A stretch of 64,000 nucleotides of DNA from Allantophomopsis cytisporea (taxonomy: Eukaryota > Ascomycota > Leotiomycetes > Phacidiales > Phacidiaceae): assembly GCA_024752435.1 (NCBI GenBank), contig CP103021.1, forward strand, positions 930,001 through 994,000, read 5' to 3'. The position numbers and the translations under genes were made by a program. Positions 47,147 to 59,424 of the stretch are shown in pieces. The stretch's first letter is position 1, and the number at the start of each line of letters is the position of its first letter. The notes below the pieces were generated by a model. It did not search any database and was not told where the DNA came from. It saw only the letters and a program-made list of their open reading frames with translations.

Positions 47147-48461
47147 AGATAGTAGAGTGGAAGTACTAGGTTATTGGATACCTAATTATGAGGATGACTT
47201 GGTCTTGTTAATGAGAATCAGGCCTTTGATTAGAGTGGAAACTGGACCCTTTTGTAGAAGATTTCCGGGTCGTAGTATTTTCGATCCATTATCACTTGTC
47301 CTTTTCATGTTCATAGGCGACGGGAATGTCGTTATCATGAGAACTTCCAACCATCCTCAGAAGTTTGGAAGCGGATACGAACTCCTCTCCTTGACTATTG
47401 ATGGCCGGAAGCACGAATGCGAAAATATTGCCTGAACCGTACGAACGGCAACTGAGAACGAGGCGAATTGAACCAACACTCTTGAAGTCCATAAATCGTA
47501 CAACGATTGAGGGCGCACCAGCACATGGGACCACCTCATATGCCACGTGCCTGCTAATATTTGTGTTCTCGGGGAGCACGGCAATTGCTTCAGCCATAGT
47601 ACAGGAAATGCCTTATTCCGCTGCATAGAGGCTGCAGACGGCATCATTGGTGGGTTAGGAAGCTGACACGAGGGTTCGCATCCGAGGGAGAGTCGGTTAT
47701 CAACTCATCCCGTCTTGGTGCAACAGCGATACCATCCCGTTTTCGAGGTGATGATGATGTGATACGAATAGCTGAGATATATGCAGTTAAACATCGGAGG
47801 CTTTTTGTATCGGGACGTTGGTGTGTGCAAGTGCTGCCATGCCGATAACCGTCGGGGCTTCTGTATGTGAGAATCCCGGAATTTGTTCCGTTGAAAGTCT
47901 TTCGCAAAGATAACCAAAGGCTGTGATTTTCTTTTCGAAACCTTATCAATGCCTAAGATAGCATTGTTGATATCAGTCAACAAAGGTTTGGGGATTTTCA
48001 AGTCATTTGAAGAGTTAGTAGATGATTATGACCTAAGTGGACTAATTGAAGAGAACGAAATTGCCAGATAAGTTAAGCAATATGGATAATTTCTTTATCT
48101 TGTACAAGTAGTATTATCCAGTAAATGAAAGATCTTGAATGGTTCAAGATACAGATATAAACGAACGGTTTTGAACAGATTAACACTCTTGTAATCTAGC
48201 TGTGATATGTGGTCACGCAACGTAATTTGCTTATTGGGACTTGTAATCTTTAAACCCGTAGCCATCCAGCGTCATACTGATCAGTAACTATATGGTTTTC
48301 AAGAACAGTACAGCTATCGAGAACAAGGTATTTAATGAAGCTGGCCTTAACAAAAGCCGAAACTGCATCTAACAGACATTGATAAATAGCATAGTTCGCA
48401 AGATCTCCTGATAAAGTAGAAGAGTTTATTGCAGACAATGGACCAATGCCCAATCAAGTGT
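47147..48461. other. intergenic, no supported gene
   Basis: 1.3 kb upstream of the acetate permease gene, and downstream of the methyltransferase gene. Several 70-120 codon frames overlap on both strands without protein-like features. Confidence 0.5.
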
Positions 48462-49843
48462 TCAATCATTTGGATCCCAAACAGCCTCGATAGTCCACAA
48501 GCGACTACCATCTTGCTTATGTCCCCCTTTGAATTTGAATCGTGGGTCGGCTTCGCTGAATAGAGTAGCCCATTCATCCATTTGTCGTTCTTTGGAGTTC
48601 GTGATAGTCATCATCATAACATCCATGATCCTATACATTATTAGCGTGAGATTATCTATTTCAAATGTTAAGAATAACCTTTCATATCTCTCATCAGCTG
48701 GTCTTCCAGTTCCAAGATCTGCAAGTCCATGATCATGAATCAAAACACGAGCTCCGGGCTTCATTGCAGGAACTATAGCTCTAAGTGCTTTGACAACAGA
48801 ATCGTCTGGCCAGTTGTGAAGTACGACTCGCCATAAATACACGTCCGCATACTTGATGGGCTGTTCTTGAAACATATCATGTTCCATGAATCTTACCCTT
48901 TGTCTGACTGCCTTATCCATCTGTTCATAGTGTTCAGACACGAGTCCTTCCGGGTAATGCACGTCTTGAACTACAAAATGGAGATCTGGAAATGACTCCG
49001 CAATAGCAACACTCTGATGTCCATCCGCACCGCCGATCTCCTACAGTCAGTATACGTTACACGAGCCCAAAGATTCGATACTCACATCAACGATGGTGGC
49101 GTTCTTTGGCAGGTTTCCCCACGCAAATCCTTCCACCAAATGCCTGTCCTCCCAACCCTCCCCTTCTGACAGCATACTCATACCGTCTCTGAAGCTCGCA
49201 AGACCCCCTTCCATTTTGGCGATTTCCTCAAACCATTGTGTCTTCTTTCCTGCCCAAAGACTAACTCCTGTTTCTTTTGGGCTTGTAGACCCAGGCCATT
49301 TTTCCACGGCATCGATAGTCTTAGTAGTAACAGGCCACCATACATCTGTGAGGAACCGAACCCAGTTGACTACCTTGGAGTCTGTAGCCATGATTTTCGA
49401 CAATGGAGTATGCGCGACATGATCCTTCAAGGGTTCATGAAAGATCTGGTTAGTCATTGCGTGGCGTAATAGTCTTTTCAATTGCATCTCATTCATGCCC
49501 GATCGCCTGGCTAGTTCTGTATAATTCATTCCCTGGCTGCTATCTATCGGTACATGTTTAGCGATGTTGAAACGAGAAATCGCCTGTAAGCTGACCAGAT
49601 TCAATGACTAGCAATTTATCAGCCAGGCTTATTCAGAGTATTGGGGGAAGAAGTCGTTACACTCCAGGTCATGTCACGAATTGTATCACGCTCGCCATTG
49701 AGCTGTCTCTGGAGGTCAGGAAGCATATCCATGAGGTCCATCCTCGCTTCTCGTCCAGCTCTATCGAGAGCAGACGATTTGACTCCACTCGACAATGCTT
49801 TTCGCATGCCTGCTGCGAGTGCTACCAGGGAATTTGATGGCAT
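48462..49843 (-). CDS. SAM-dependent O-methyltransferase
   Basis: Four exons (49843-49661, 49607-49086, 49040-48679, 48630-48462) give 411 residues. The N-terminal half has the winged-helix dimerisation fold of plant/fungal COMT-type enzymes (YTELARRSGMNEMQLKRLLRHAM). The SAM-binding region starts VDEIGGADGHQS. The catalytic His310 lies in LHNWPDD, followed by KPGARVLIHDH. Such enzymes methylate phenolic hydroxyls, often in specialised metabolism. The last intron (48 nt, donor GTTATT) is in frame, so the protein would still read through if it were retained (427 residues). I spliced it because removal restores RYERIMDVMMMTITNSKER. Neighbouring genes are two alpha/beta hydrolases and a regulator. 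Confidence 0.88.
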
Positions 49844-50999
49844 GGTTGGTTATTTCGAGACTCTAGCAATTTAATGATGGAACAATTTGAGAAGGCAAGA
49901 ACATCTTATATACGGATATTTATGGCTCTCTGCCTTGGGCAAAGTTGCTATCTTTGTGGTTAGGTGAGATGAGCCTCGCATATTTGTGGAGCCCGGGAAG
50001 CTATGGTCCTTTATTTACTGGAAAGACAGGCTACACCACTCTCTTGTGGGTAACTGTAGAAGTCTGCTTATGAGGTACTGATACCGCCTACTCCCATTAA
50101 TATCTATTGACTTTCTCTATGATATTGATAAACCCAACATCTTTGAGATAACACTCCGAAAATGTCATACCTGTGCTATGTTTGTGGAGAAGTCAAAGAC
50201 TGGGTCATTTTCGGCTTTAATGCCATCTTCTCAGAAGAACATGTTTTGAAGCTTTGAATATTGGTCTCTCCACCATACTCCCCATCAGATTGTATATGCC
50301 TGTGTATGAATTAGCAATATGACATTGTCACACAGGACTAAGCTTGATATACGAGTTTTGAGACACGTTGAATATGAGTAATGATGTTTCATAGTGGCAC
50401 ATGTATAGTATTAGGTGCTCTTAGCTGAGATAATCCTATGTTATCTACTATCTCTACAACGAATCGAGGAAGTAGGATACGTCGGTTGCGCAAGTGGGGG
50501 TGCATGTCCTCCCCAATACAAGCATTGCTTGTCTGCTCCGCGAAGCCCCACAAATACCGACGTACGGGGTATGCTCCCCGAGACTCGAGATTATTAATGG
50601 ATTGTCGAAAGGTCATTCTTTTCTGATGAACCTAACAGTAACCCGTTAACCTCAAATATTAGCCTCAGATTTTGCTATCAATACTTGTTCGAAAAAACAC
50701 AGGCCCTCATAGGAAACCCAGTTCTCCATAGAAAGAGATTTCGATGTCTTTGTACTTTATTCTCTCACTTGTCTTCCGAGAAGGAATAAATGAGATCTAT
50801 GGTTTTAAAGGTTAGGTGCAAAATTTGACTATAGCTCTCAATGATTTGATGATTCTGATCGACTGTATCTCACCCGTCAGAACTCTTTGCGTTGCACATT
50901 GAAAGGTCACTGACTGAAATACCTCGAGTGATTCGTAACAAATCGTGGTGAAAGATCCATTTCTGGACGGATTGTTTACCACTGGCGAGAAGAAACTAT
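49844..50999. other. intergenic, no supported gene
   Basis: The promoter side of the methyltransferase gene and the 3' side of the hydrolase gene. Short chance frames overlap near 50389-50626. Nothing else seen. Confidence 0.5.
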
Positions 51000-51890
51000 T
51001 TAAAGAAGGGAAGTTCTACTATTTAGAAAGAGCTTAACATGAGCAGCAAACAGAGTAGCATATTGATAAAGAAATCCGTGCCCTGCCCCGGGATATATAT
51101 GAAGATGACAGTTTGCAATTTTCTCCATCAACAGCCAAGAGTTTTCAGTTGGAATAAGGAGATCATTGGTGCCATTTGCCACGAACACAGGCATTTTTAA
51201 CTCGTGCAAGCGGTGGTAGGAGTTTGTCCTCTCTATATCCGATCCATGCCATTCTTTGATAGCCTCTATCTGTCTTTTTGTACCAGCCTCATCCAGGAAT
51301 GCTTCATGCCTATCTTCGACTTCGCGTCCAGCTCTTATCCTTTCCCAATATGCCCTGCAAGCTGCAGCGCCGATATTGGTATCGCTGAAAAAAGACACTC
51401 TTAGAGCATCCTCAACTTCCCTTATATCAGTAGCAGTGGCAGATTTGAGCTGATCGAGAGGCTGACGATCTGTAGCACTGACTTTGTCTTCGCCTTCACT
51501 TGGTCCAGTGCCAGCCAAAACGAGTTTTCTGATCAGTTCTGGAGCATTCAAGGCGACCATTTGTGCTGTATAGCCTCCCATAGAGAATCCGAGCAGGTCG
51601 ACTTTCTTTAGCTCTAATGCACGGATAATGTTTGTCACATTCTGTGCCCAACCTTTGATGGTAAGAGGAATTTCTCCATCACTCCGTCCAACTCCGGAAT
51701 TGTCCAAGATAACCACGGGTCGATTTGCTGCCAACTCATTGAGAAGCAACGGATCCCAGAAGTCCATATTGCCACGGAAATGCATCAGCATAACCAGCGG
51801 AGTTCCTGACGTGCTGCCGAGTCGTCGATATGCGAAATTTATGCCGTTAACAAGGACATATTCTGTCTTGGCGTTCTGTGCTGTAGCCAT
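51000..51890 (-). CDS. alpha/beta hydrolase
   Basis: A single exon of 296 residues. The catalytic triad is visible: Ser103 in GFSMGG, Asp243 in NGTNDLLIP and His271 in GAGHGFLYQ. An N-terminal HFRGNMDFWDP supplies the oxyanion-hole region, and LDNSGVGRSD follows the usual 'D.rG.G.S' pattern. The length and motif order match the Abhydrolase_1 family, which includes esterases and C-C bond hydrolases. No signal peptide is present, so it is likely cytosolic. It is divergent from the regulator gene that starts at 52567. Confidence 0.92.
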   Translation of the reverse strand: MATAQNAKTEYVLVNGINFAYRRLGSTSGTPLVMLMHFRGNMDFWDPLLLNELAANRPVVILDNSGVGRSDGEIPLTIKGWAQNVTNIIRALELKKVDLLGFSMGGYTAQMVALNAPELIRKLVLAGTGPSEGEDKVSATDRQPLDQLKSATATDIREVEDALRVSFFSDTNIGAAACRAYWERIRAGREVEDRHEAFLDEAGTKRQIEAIKEWHGSDIERTNSYHRLHELKMPVFVANGTNDLLIPTENSWLLMEKIANCHLHIYPGAGHGFLYQYATLFAAHVKLFLNSRTSLL

Positions 51891-52566
51891 AGTGGAAAGT
51901 ATAAGATCAGAGAATGATTATATGATATAACAGTTGAAAGTGACTTGTGAAACGAATATGATCATAGAAAATGACTGCGACCAAGCTTCATATACTCAAG
52001 ATTTTATCTCAAAGAAAAAAGAAAAATTTGTCGTAAACTACCTGATGAGGTGGATTTCTAAGCATAATCATTTGAAGGAAATAGAATAGAAGTTTGATTG
52101 GTTATGAATATGGACTATATATGGATACAGAAAGTCTGCGGGAAAGTCGCAACGCCAACGATAGTGACCATTTTCCTAATTCGGACAATTTTGAAAGTGT
52201 TAACTCGTCTTAAGCTTCGTGTTCATCACGCTAACTTTTTAAGCTTCTGCGGCTTACATGTGATGTGGGGTAAGCGAAACTTCGATTGGGATGGCTTCGA
52301 AAAAAAGTTTCCTAAAACGGTAAACGGACGTTCGGATTACTATCGGACGTGCTATCATCTTACGTAAGGCCAGTTAAGTCAAAGCTAGCTAAACCTCAGA
52401 TGCCAAAAAGTCATATCTGCAAGGTGCTCTGGTTCTCATACATGAATCAATATTAACCTTTGTGTATTTTCCTACCCGTTTAGCTTTGTCTCAATTCAGT
52501 AATTCTGCCTTCACGGATTCCGGTCTCAAACACTATCCATGTGTCGAGGTGAAATTGTTCCTGATT
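51891..52566. other. divergent promoter region of hydrolase and regulator
   Basis: 676 bp between two start codons facing away from each other. The short plus frame at 52098-52367 has no protein-like features. An in-frame ATG at 52462 extends the regulator gene by 35 residues, but I prefer the later start. Confidence 0.5.
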
Positions 52567-54310
52567 ATGGACCATAGTACGTCAAAGAAGCCAAAGGGAC
52601 CCATAGTCCTTGTTAATCAAGAATGGCGAAACTCGAAACCACGCCGCAGCGGGACTTCCAAGAACGAGGCTTCAGGACATGGGACAACTTCAGGCCGCAT
52701 GAATGAAGTCAGTCCTTATTTGTCCGACTCTACCTATCCTAACGATCTTGAGAAGCGGACTGAGAAATGCAGATTGAAGAAATTCGAATTTGTGAATGCC
52801 ACCTCGAAACCCGATCGGAACAGAGACCCTGATGTCAGAAAATTCGTAAGGACACAGGTGATGAAGAACTTCTCCACTGCAAAACGTCAAAAACAACAAG
52901 AAGAATTCTCCAACAAGTCAAGTGATCAGAGCTATGCCATGTTCAAAAGACAATCAACAGAGAAGGATAAATTTGCCGCTATTATATCTGATAGTTTTGT
53001 TCGAGTACCACCATATCTTGGAGAAATGCTATATACAACTTTCCATCTCGATCTACAATCACACAAGGTGCTTCGCCAATACTACGGGATCATCTCAAAT
53101 ACCGAGCTACTAAACAGTCATCTTACCGAGAACGCATATGCAAGAGCATGGCTGCGTTTCGCAATGCTCGATGAAGCTACTGCACATGCTCTTCTATACG
53201 CGGCTGCGGTTTGTATCAAACACCATATAGATTCCCCAGAAACGCGGATAGCAAATTTGGAGATGAGCCGCACATTACGCCTGATAAACGACAGAATACA
53301 ACAATCACAACCTCGCGTTTCTGATGGCATCCTAGGTGCTGTTTCATGTCTAGCATTTGGTACAGTAAGTATCAACTCTCAAATATATCTATCGTTTAAG
53401 ATATGCTGTTGACCGTTAGCTCATAGGCAAGTTGTGGCCAATTTGAAGACTGGCATGCCCATATGGCCGGCATCAGAAAAATGGTGCAAATACGAGGGGG
53501 GATGTCAAAGCTCGATAATGTACTTCAAGTGAAGCTGATTAAGTATTCAACCATTACTATTGATGATTTCAACGTGCCAACAGTTATCATAGGTCAGATC
53601 TTGCTGGCGCAGTTGAAATGGCTGCAACCCCTTATCTAGAGATGGTTCCTTCAGACTCCCAAACTCTTTCATCATCCCTTGGGCCCTTCAAATCGGATGT
53701 CAAGCAAGAGATATTTGTTCGAACTCTTTGCTACAATGGTGTCCAGCAATGCCTTGTGAGAACTCTTGGGGACCTACGTAGTTTCTCACGTATTATCGAC
53801 CATGCGATGAAAACTAAGTCGAATCGTTTAGATTACACGAGCTTTCTTTCACATAGTCATTTTCTTCAATATCAGTTACTTCGGATAGAACCATCTGATA
53901 CATGCAATCTTAACGAAAGCTATCGAATCGGCGCCTTGATAATTCTGCGGGAGGTTCTAAAATCGTATCCTATTGTGGTCACAGGACCTCACTACCTGAT
54001 TACTAAACTCAAGGACTCTCTCGGTGATCTGGACGATGTTAGCCCTTACTCAGCATCACTTGTTTTGTGGATACTGGTAATGGTTGGTATATCTGTGAGG
54101 ACTACGCCAGAAAGGATATGGTTTGTGGCTCAGTTAGTGAAGGTATCAAATGTATTAAGCATTGGCGGATGGGAAGATGTACGAAATATCTTGGAGAGCC
54201 TTATTTGGATTGAACAGATTCATGAGAGATTTTGCAAGGAGTTATGGAAAGAAGTCGAAGTTGCTAGAAGCGTGTTAGTAAAGGATTGGAATAATGGTTT
54301 CTTGAGCTGA
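52567..54310 (+). CDS. Fungal_trans_2-type regulator lacking a zinc cluster
   Basis: Three exons (52567-53364, 53427-53542, 53593-54310; introns 62 and 50 nt) give 543 residues. The start MDHSTSKKPKGPIVLVNQEW fits how these proteins usually open. An upstream in-frame ATG at 52462 would add 35 residues. KFEFVNATSKPDRNRDPDVR is the short conserved stretch that replaces a Zn2Cys6 cluster in many of these proteins. The C-terminal part (ASCGQFEDWHAHMAGIRKMVQIRGGM and KSDLAGAVEMAATPYLE) follows the usual domain. I saw no Cys-rich zinc cluster. The gene is divergent from one hydrolase and convergent with another, so it may be the pathway regulator of this group. Confidence 0.82.
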
Positions 54311-54691
54311 GAAGGTACAAATTGGAAGGTTCTCAAAATTTCACTATTTACGGCATATACGGTCGTTAGCTTACTCCACTTAGCAGCTATAATATGAGCA
54401 GTCTCTCTCATTACGCAGCCTCTCAATAGGCATGACGTGATAAGCTACTAACCTCTTGCATTCATATGGTTGAAGAATAAATCATGCTTCCTTTCTCTTC
54501 AATCAGTTTTATGCTTAATTTTTCGAATCGCATACTGACTTAAACCCTATATCCTAGCATAAGTTATTTCAAGCTAAGAAATGGTACATGCAAGTCATTA
54601 TCAAGAGCCAGTTTGCTCAAGCTCTTTTTATTGTATATTGAAGTTTCCTCTTTCAAGCATACACGTTCCAAAGAAAGAATTATAGGAAAAG
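54311..54691. other. intergenic between convergent genes
   Basis: 381 bp between the regulator stop and the second hydrolase stop. Nothing seen apart from AT-rich 3' flank. Confidence 0.55.
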
Positions 54692-55529
54692 TTATATCAA
54701 GTCCTTGACATCTTTCCACCCAGTGATATTCTTGATGATGTCTACAAGTAGATCAGGTCGACTAAGCATAGGTGAGTGACCGGCGCTACATCTAATGACA
54801 GTAGCCTTCGCGGTGGCAGCAAATTTCTCTTGCCATTGAGTGGAGATATTTTGATCGTTTTCGCAGACAAGGTAGGTTGACGGAACCGAATCATAAAAGC
54901 TGTTGGTAAGCTTGCTACTCGGTATTTTAGATGGCACCGCTATAACACGAGAAGCCCAAAGTGAGGCTTCTGAGGGTATTAAGTCGTTGTACAGAACAAT
55001 TTTAGCACTTTCCATATACATTCGCCCATCCGGCTATAAATAGTCAATCATAAAGGTTGCTTGAGTCAAATCTCATTCGTACCTTGTATTCGTTGAAGGG
55101 CGATTCCTCGAAGGCAGTGAATATGGATTGGCCGACTTCAATGCAAAACGCTGTGTAGTAGAAAAAATGGATGACACCCCCGGAAAGATTCTGTTCTTGA
55201 CGGGCGCTCCATATCAAATCTCTAGTGGTTGCCTCGTTCCCAACCAGTCCACCGTAGGAATGCATGATCAGTATGACCGCATTACCTTCATTCTCAATTT
55301 GGTGTCGGAGTTCCTTTCGTATCACGGAGGCATCTTCGGTCAAAGTTATCGATGGAAATGCAAGGCCATCAGGATCGGTACAACTAGGAAGCTCGGGCTG
55401 GACGACAGGATAACCAAGTTTTGAGAGTTGGCCGTTCAACCCTTCGTAGGCTGCAGGAAGTTGATATGAGCCTTGGATTATCATGAGTGTAGGCAATTTA
55501 CGCAAGGCTTTAGATGAGGGTAAGTCCAT
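54692..55529 (-). CDS. second alpha/beta hydrolase
   Basis: Two exons (55529-55083 and 55033-54692; intron 49 nt, GTACGA donor) give 262 residues. Nucleophile Ser91 lies in MHSYGG, Asp209 in VCENDQNIS, and His235 in CSAGHSPML. The opening LPTLMIIQGSYQLPAAYEGLNGQL and GYPVVQPELPSC follow the Abhydrolase_6 (salicylate esterase/EstC-like) layout. It differs from the first hydrolase in length and motif context, so it is not a recent duplicate. Probably an esterase or lactonase acting on a small molecule. Confidence 0.9.
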
Positions 55530-56345
55530 GTTGAGAATTGAATCATATCATCTTAGGCTGGAAAACGATTTTACAAACTGAAGATGTTGCCTTCAAAACG
55601 TCAGACGATGGGACTGAATCACAAACGAGTAGCCGTTACTATACCCTTTTAACACATATGTGTCGAAGACGTTTGTATTCCCTGGCTCAGAATGAATGCG
55701 AACGCTGTGCGAGGATAAACGGGTAATAGTCGGATTACATACGCGCCCGAATCTTCCATAGCCGGCTAACACAATGAGAGGTGACCGCAATCATTGAGGA
55801 CGCATTATTTTACAAAGCCGTACACCATTGAAAGCTGGAGTATTTGCCAAAACCCATACATCTAACAACGATCATAGGGTTATTAGTATCTTCGCACTTA
55901 ACCTCCACCAACCCTTTCACTCAGCCTCAAAACCCTGAGAGTTCCAAGTATAAAACGTGATTAAAACTGACGTGGAAATTATATATGCCAACGCTATGGT
56001 TAAGTAAATATCATCGATTGATACCCAGACTCAAGGATCATGGTCCGAGGCAGTTTTTGACATTAAGATAGTGGTTCTTTCGCAGCGATAATCAGCCTGC
56101 CCATATTTCATACGAACTTGGGTCCCTGAATATATCCAGACGTCGGTGATATATATATATATATCATGGTCATGATTTTCTTGGCTCAGTTTCGCAACAA
56201 ATCTCTTGGCGGAATATATTCAAACGTCTTCGTCAACATGGTGAATTCTTAGTCTCTATTTCTCCTTTAAATCTGAGATAGCAGGGAAAGCGACAATTGC
56301 TTGGCTCAATGCTATTCCTTATGGCTAAACTCTACGATCACGGCA
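55530..56345. other. intergenic, no supported gene
   Basis: Promoter side of the second hydrolase. A (TA)n run lies at about 56151-56164. Nothing else seen. Confidence 0.5.
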
Positions 56346-56617
56346 ATGATCTTGATCATGTTCGGATGCATGGAACGTATGGATACAGCATTTACCGAAG
56401 TACTGAATCAGCTTACGAGGATCAATCAACGGCTCTTTCGGGAGCTGATGACTATAGTATCATCATTGGATGGGTATTTCGATTCGAGATGTGCGAAGCA
56501 TATGTAAGTTGAGTTTGAATCAAAGCGAGATATGAATTTCTTGAAAGTAAATCAGCTAAGTCGTCTCAGTTTCATAGGCCTCATCTCCTTGACAGACTGA
56601 AAGCGGCTACATTGTAA
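56346..56617 (+). CDS. candidate small two-exon gene, 65 residues
   Basis: Exons 56346-56503 and 56578-56617 would join across a 74-nt intron with a GTAAGT donor, a GCTAAG branch-like site and a CATAG acceptor. The product would be 65 residues with a helical, protein-like look (ERMDTAFTEVLNQLTRINQR, later PHLLDRLKAATL). I do not recognise it. The splice signals are good and the join keeps the frame; the product has no signal peptide. Chance remains a real possibility at this size. Confidence 0.27.
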
Positions 56618-58149
56618 TGCATACTCTGCCCCTCCGTTACCAAATTGGGGCGAAGCTACTACGACTCAAAGATCAAGACAATTTGAAGGTCAATCATCAC
56701 CTGTCACCAACCTTTATATTACCTGTCCAGTCGCCACGTTTGCCTGCTTGCTACTTCTCGTTTCCCAGACAAGCTCAGCAAAAGGTTAGCAGTGAGGAGC
56801 TTGGCTTAGAGTAGAATACATACAGCTATGGCTGTTCGAGCCACTTCGAGTCTTATATATGATGTTCCTTGTCTATCAACCCTGGATGACTAAGAGCAGA
56901 AGCGCTCTCCTCTGCTATCACCGAGATTGCATTTGAATTAGTTCATACAAATACTCAATAGACAGTGTAACAGCAAAAATCAAATCAATTTACATATGCC
57001 ATGGTCATCTTTTCCATTATTCCAACATCATATCTCATGATGGCACACAAGAGCCGAAAGATTGGTGTGATATGGAAGGCTTCTGCATATTGTCTATTCC
57101 AGCATACAAGGGGAACGAGGACTTTTGGAATGAGAACTGTTCTCATAGTCTAATGTAGTCCAAGAAATGTAAAGCATGCTGCACTTTGAAACCTCTAGAA
57201 CCTTAACATTGCTTAGACCAAGGACCTCTCAAAATCCATAGTACCATATATTTTAGGCGGCTCATTCACAAGACTAGACGTCAGCCCTGACAAATTGGAG
57301 CTTAGTTCTGTCCTGGTTGATCATAAATATCCTCGAATATCTTTGGATGATTGGTAACCTCTCGATAATGAAGAAACCATGATAGCTGAATGATTCTGAA
57401 AAGTCAGTAGCTTTTAATGACTGACAAATTTTGGACAATTTCGCACAACTCTTAGCAACTAACTTCATCTCGACAAATAAAACCAAACCATCATCAACGG
57501 CACAGAAACTCCTTGTGGTCAAATTCATGCTAACTCGATGGATGTCAGCGACATGTACGCCCAGATAATGTATAGGTATGTGCGTATTATTTGAATTATA
57601 ATCTCATAGACGTTTTTCTTTACAATGAGTTTCAGGTAGAATGAGAAGATCATAAGCTCCAAAGTTCTATGAGTTCTCTTTTGTTTGTTAATCCTGTCCT
57701 CAACGAGTAGCTTTGCGGGGCAGTTTTTGTAGTTTACCTGCACGGATCTCTAGATACATAGTCTACCTACACATAATCTATTCGATATTACATACACTCT
57801 CTTAAACCCACAGCTGTCATAACCATGGAAAAGTATGGTATATGTTTATACTTACTCGAATGGCAGCTGTCCTCATATTGTATGCGTCATAGAGTTCCTT
57901 AAAAGTTTGAGCGAGCCGGCATCGGCTGGAATCGCTGTTCTTTGTTCCGATATTCCATCCAGGCTGAATGCCAGATACCCAAATCTTCGGCTGGAAACAT
58001 AACGAGTATGATTACAGCAACACACACTGATTACGTACCGTAGGACTAATCCGGATCTTGCATACTATGGATCCTATCCTAGAACTGCTGGAATCACCCT
58101 TGGCGTTTTCTCATATAGAGACAATGAGTTACTCAACTCTAGACCACAA
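56618..58149. other. intergenic, no supported gene
   Basis: About 1.5 kb of AT-rich sequence with only short frames on either strand. No RNA gene or repeat was seen. Confidence 0.5.
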
Positions 58150-58540
58150 TTATCCTTCATATCGTTGATCATGCAGGATGCGTGTCAATCTCTTGGACAT
58201 GATGGATAATTGAGCAACCTTTCTGGAGAGGAGCAGTAAGTAGCCCAAGTTTTCATTGTTTGTTGTTTCTACGAGCTCACGAAATACATAAACAGGATGA
58301 TCCAGATTTGGACTAGGATGCATCATGTTATCAATTTCAGTACCATCACGGTTCCACTTCCAATTCGGCCCTTCGTCCTTATGTCCTAAACAATGCACCG
58401 CGTGCTAATGACTTCCATGTAGGATCATACATATAGTTCGGCACGTCATATGAAGTTCCCCGCACAACGGTACCTTGTCTTTCGTTGTACCTATCATATT
58501 GCTTGGTATTCATGTTCGTGCCAGCCGTTGAACTGAGCAT
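58150..58540 (-). pseudogene. possible small gene with a frame break, unidentified
   Basis: From an ATG at 58540 a minus frame reads protein-like sequence (MLSSTAGTNMNTKQYDRY, later DVPNYMYDPTWKSLARGALF) and then stops at 58379. In the overlapping frame, from about 58398 to 58150, it continues with equally protein-like PNWKWNRDGTEIDN and VYVFRELVETTNNENLG. A single-base shift near 58385 would join the two. A splice (donor GTACCG, acceptor TTTAG, 88 nt) can also join them but would remove part of the first block. I do not know the family. Confidence 0.35.
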
Positions 58541-59424
58541 GACAATGATCGAGTATTATTGATTTCTTCTCAGGTGACGGATGACTTGCTCAAAGAAGTT
58601 TTTTTTGGGCGACTCTCTTACCTCAAGTTTCTCCGACAACGAAGACGCTCCCCGCATTATGCCACCTGCCGATCCGCTTCGTCGCGTGGAACTCTATGTG
58701 GCTGGCGTTTCCATGGCGCTATCCCCGCACTCAATTCACGATCTCATCTCCAGGCGCCTCATGTCTGTGATCCAGTAACGATTGTAAGCAAAATCCGAGG
58801 TGATTCGCATTTCATAATCTTGACCATTAGGCTAAAAAGACACCTTCAAACGGACCGTCTTTCCAAGCCTCATTCTTGGGAACCTACGGCCAAGACACAA
58901 ATCAAACAAAAGAAAGTCTTAGAATCCTTTTGCTTCTTGTGCACATCAGCTTTTCTACTTCTCCATCATTGGTAGCTATGGTACTCATGGTGTCAATCGT
59001 AGGTCATCAGACGGCACAAATGCTGTGCCTGGTACCAACATCATGTCGCTAAAAGTTTAGCTACATATTCTCAGCTTCATCACGGCCGGTTATGTATTCT
59101 TCGGATGGTCTTATGCCAAGTGGTCCAATCAATAGACCATCTAAATGGAACGGCAAGGAAGCAATTTATTGAGATGAAAATGCATGCAGTAGCATTCTTC
59201 TCACTTGTTTTCATTGGCCGCTCACCGAAGTAAGGTACTCTCAATTTGTAAATGATGATCATTTTTTTTGGAAAAAGAATCCTCTTCTCTTTCTACTTCA
59301 TTCTGGAATTGTACGTCTACTTTCGAAGAGATCCTGAATAGTAGCTCAGCTATCAGAATCTTCAGAGACGGTCTCTAAGAAAAAGCGCTATTATCGAGCT
59401 TATTCATTACTTCAAATCACCAAT
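58541..59424. other. intergenic, no supported gene
   Basis: Upstream side of the beta-glucosidase gene. A 138-codon plus frame at 58559-58975 overlaps another frame at 58581-58778 (MPPADPLRRVELYVAG...) that also looks somewhat protein-like. Neither has supporting splice signals that I trust. Confidence 0.45.
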
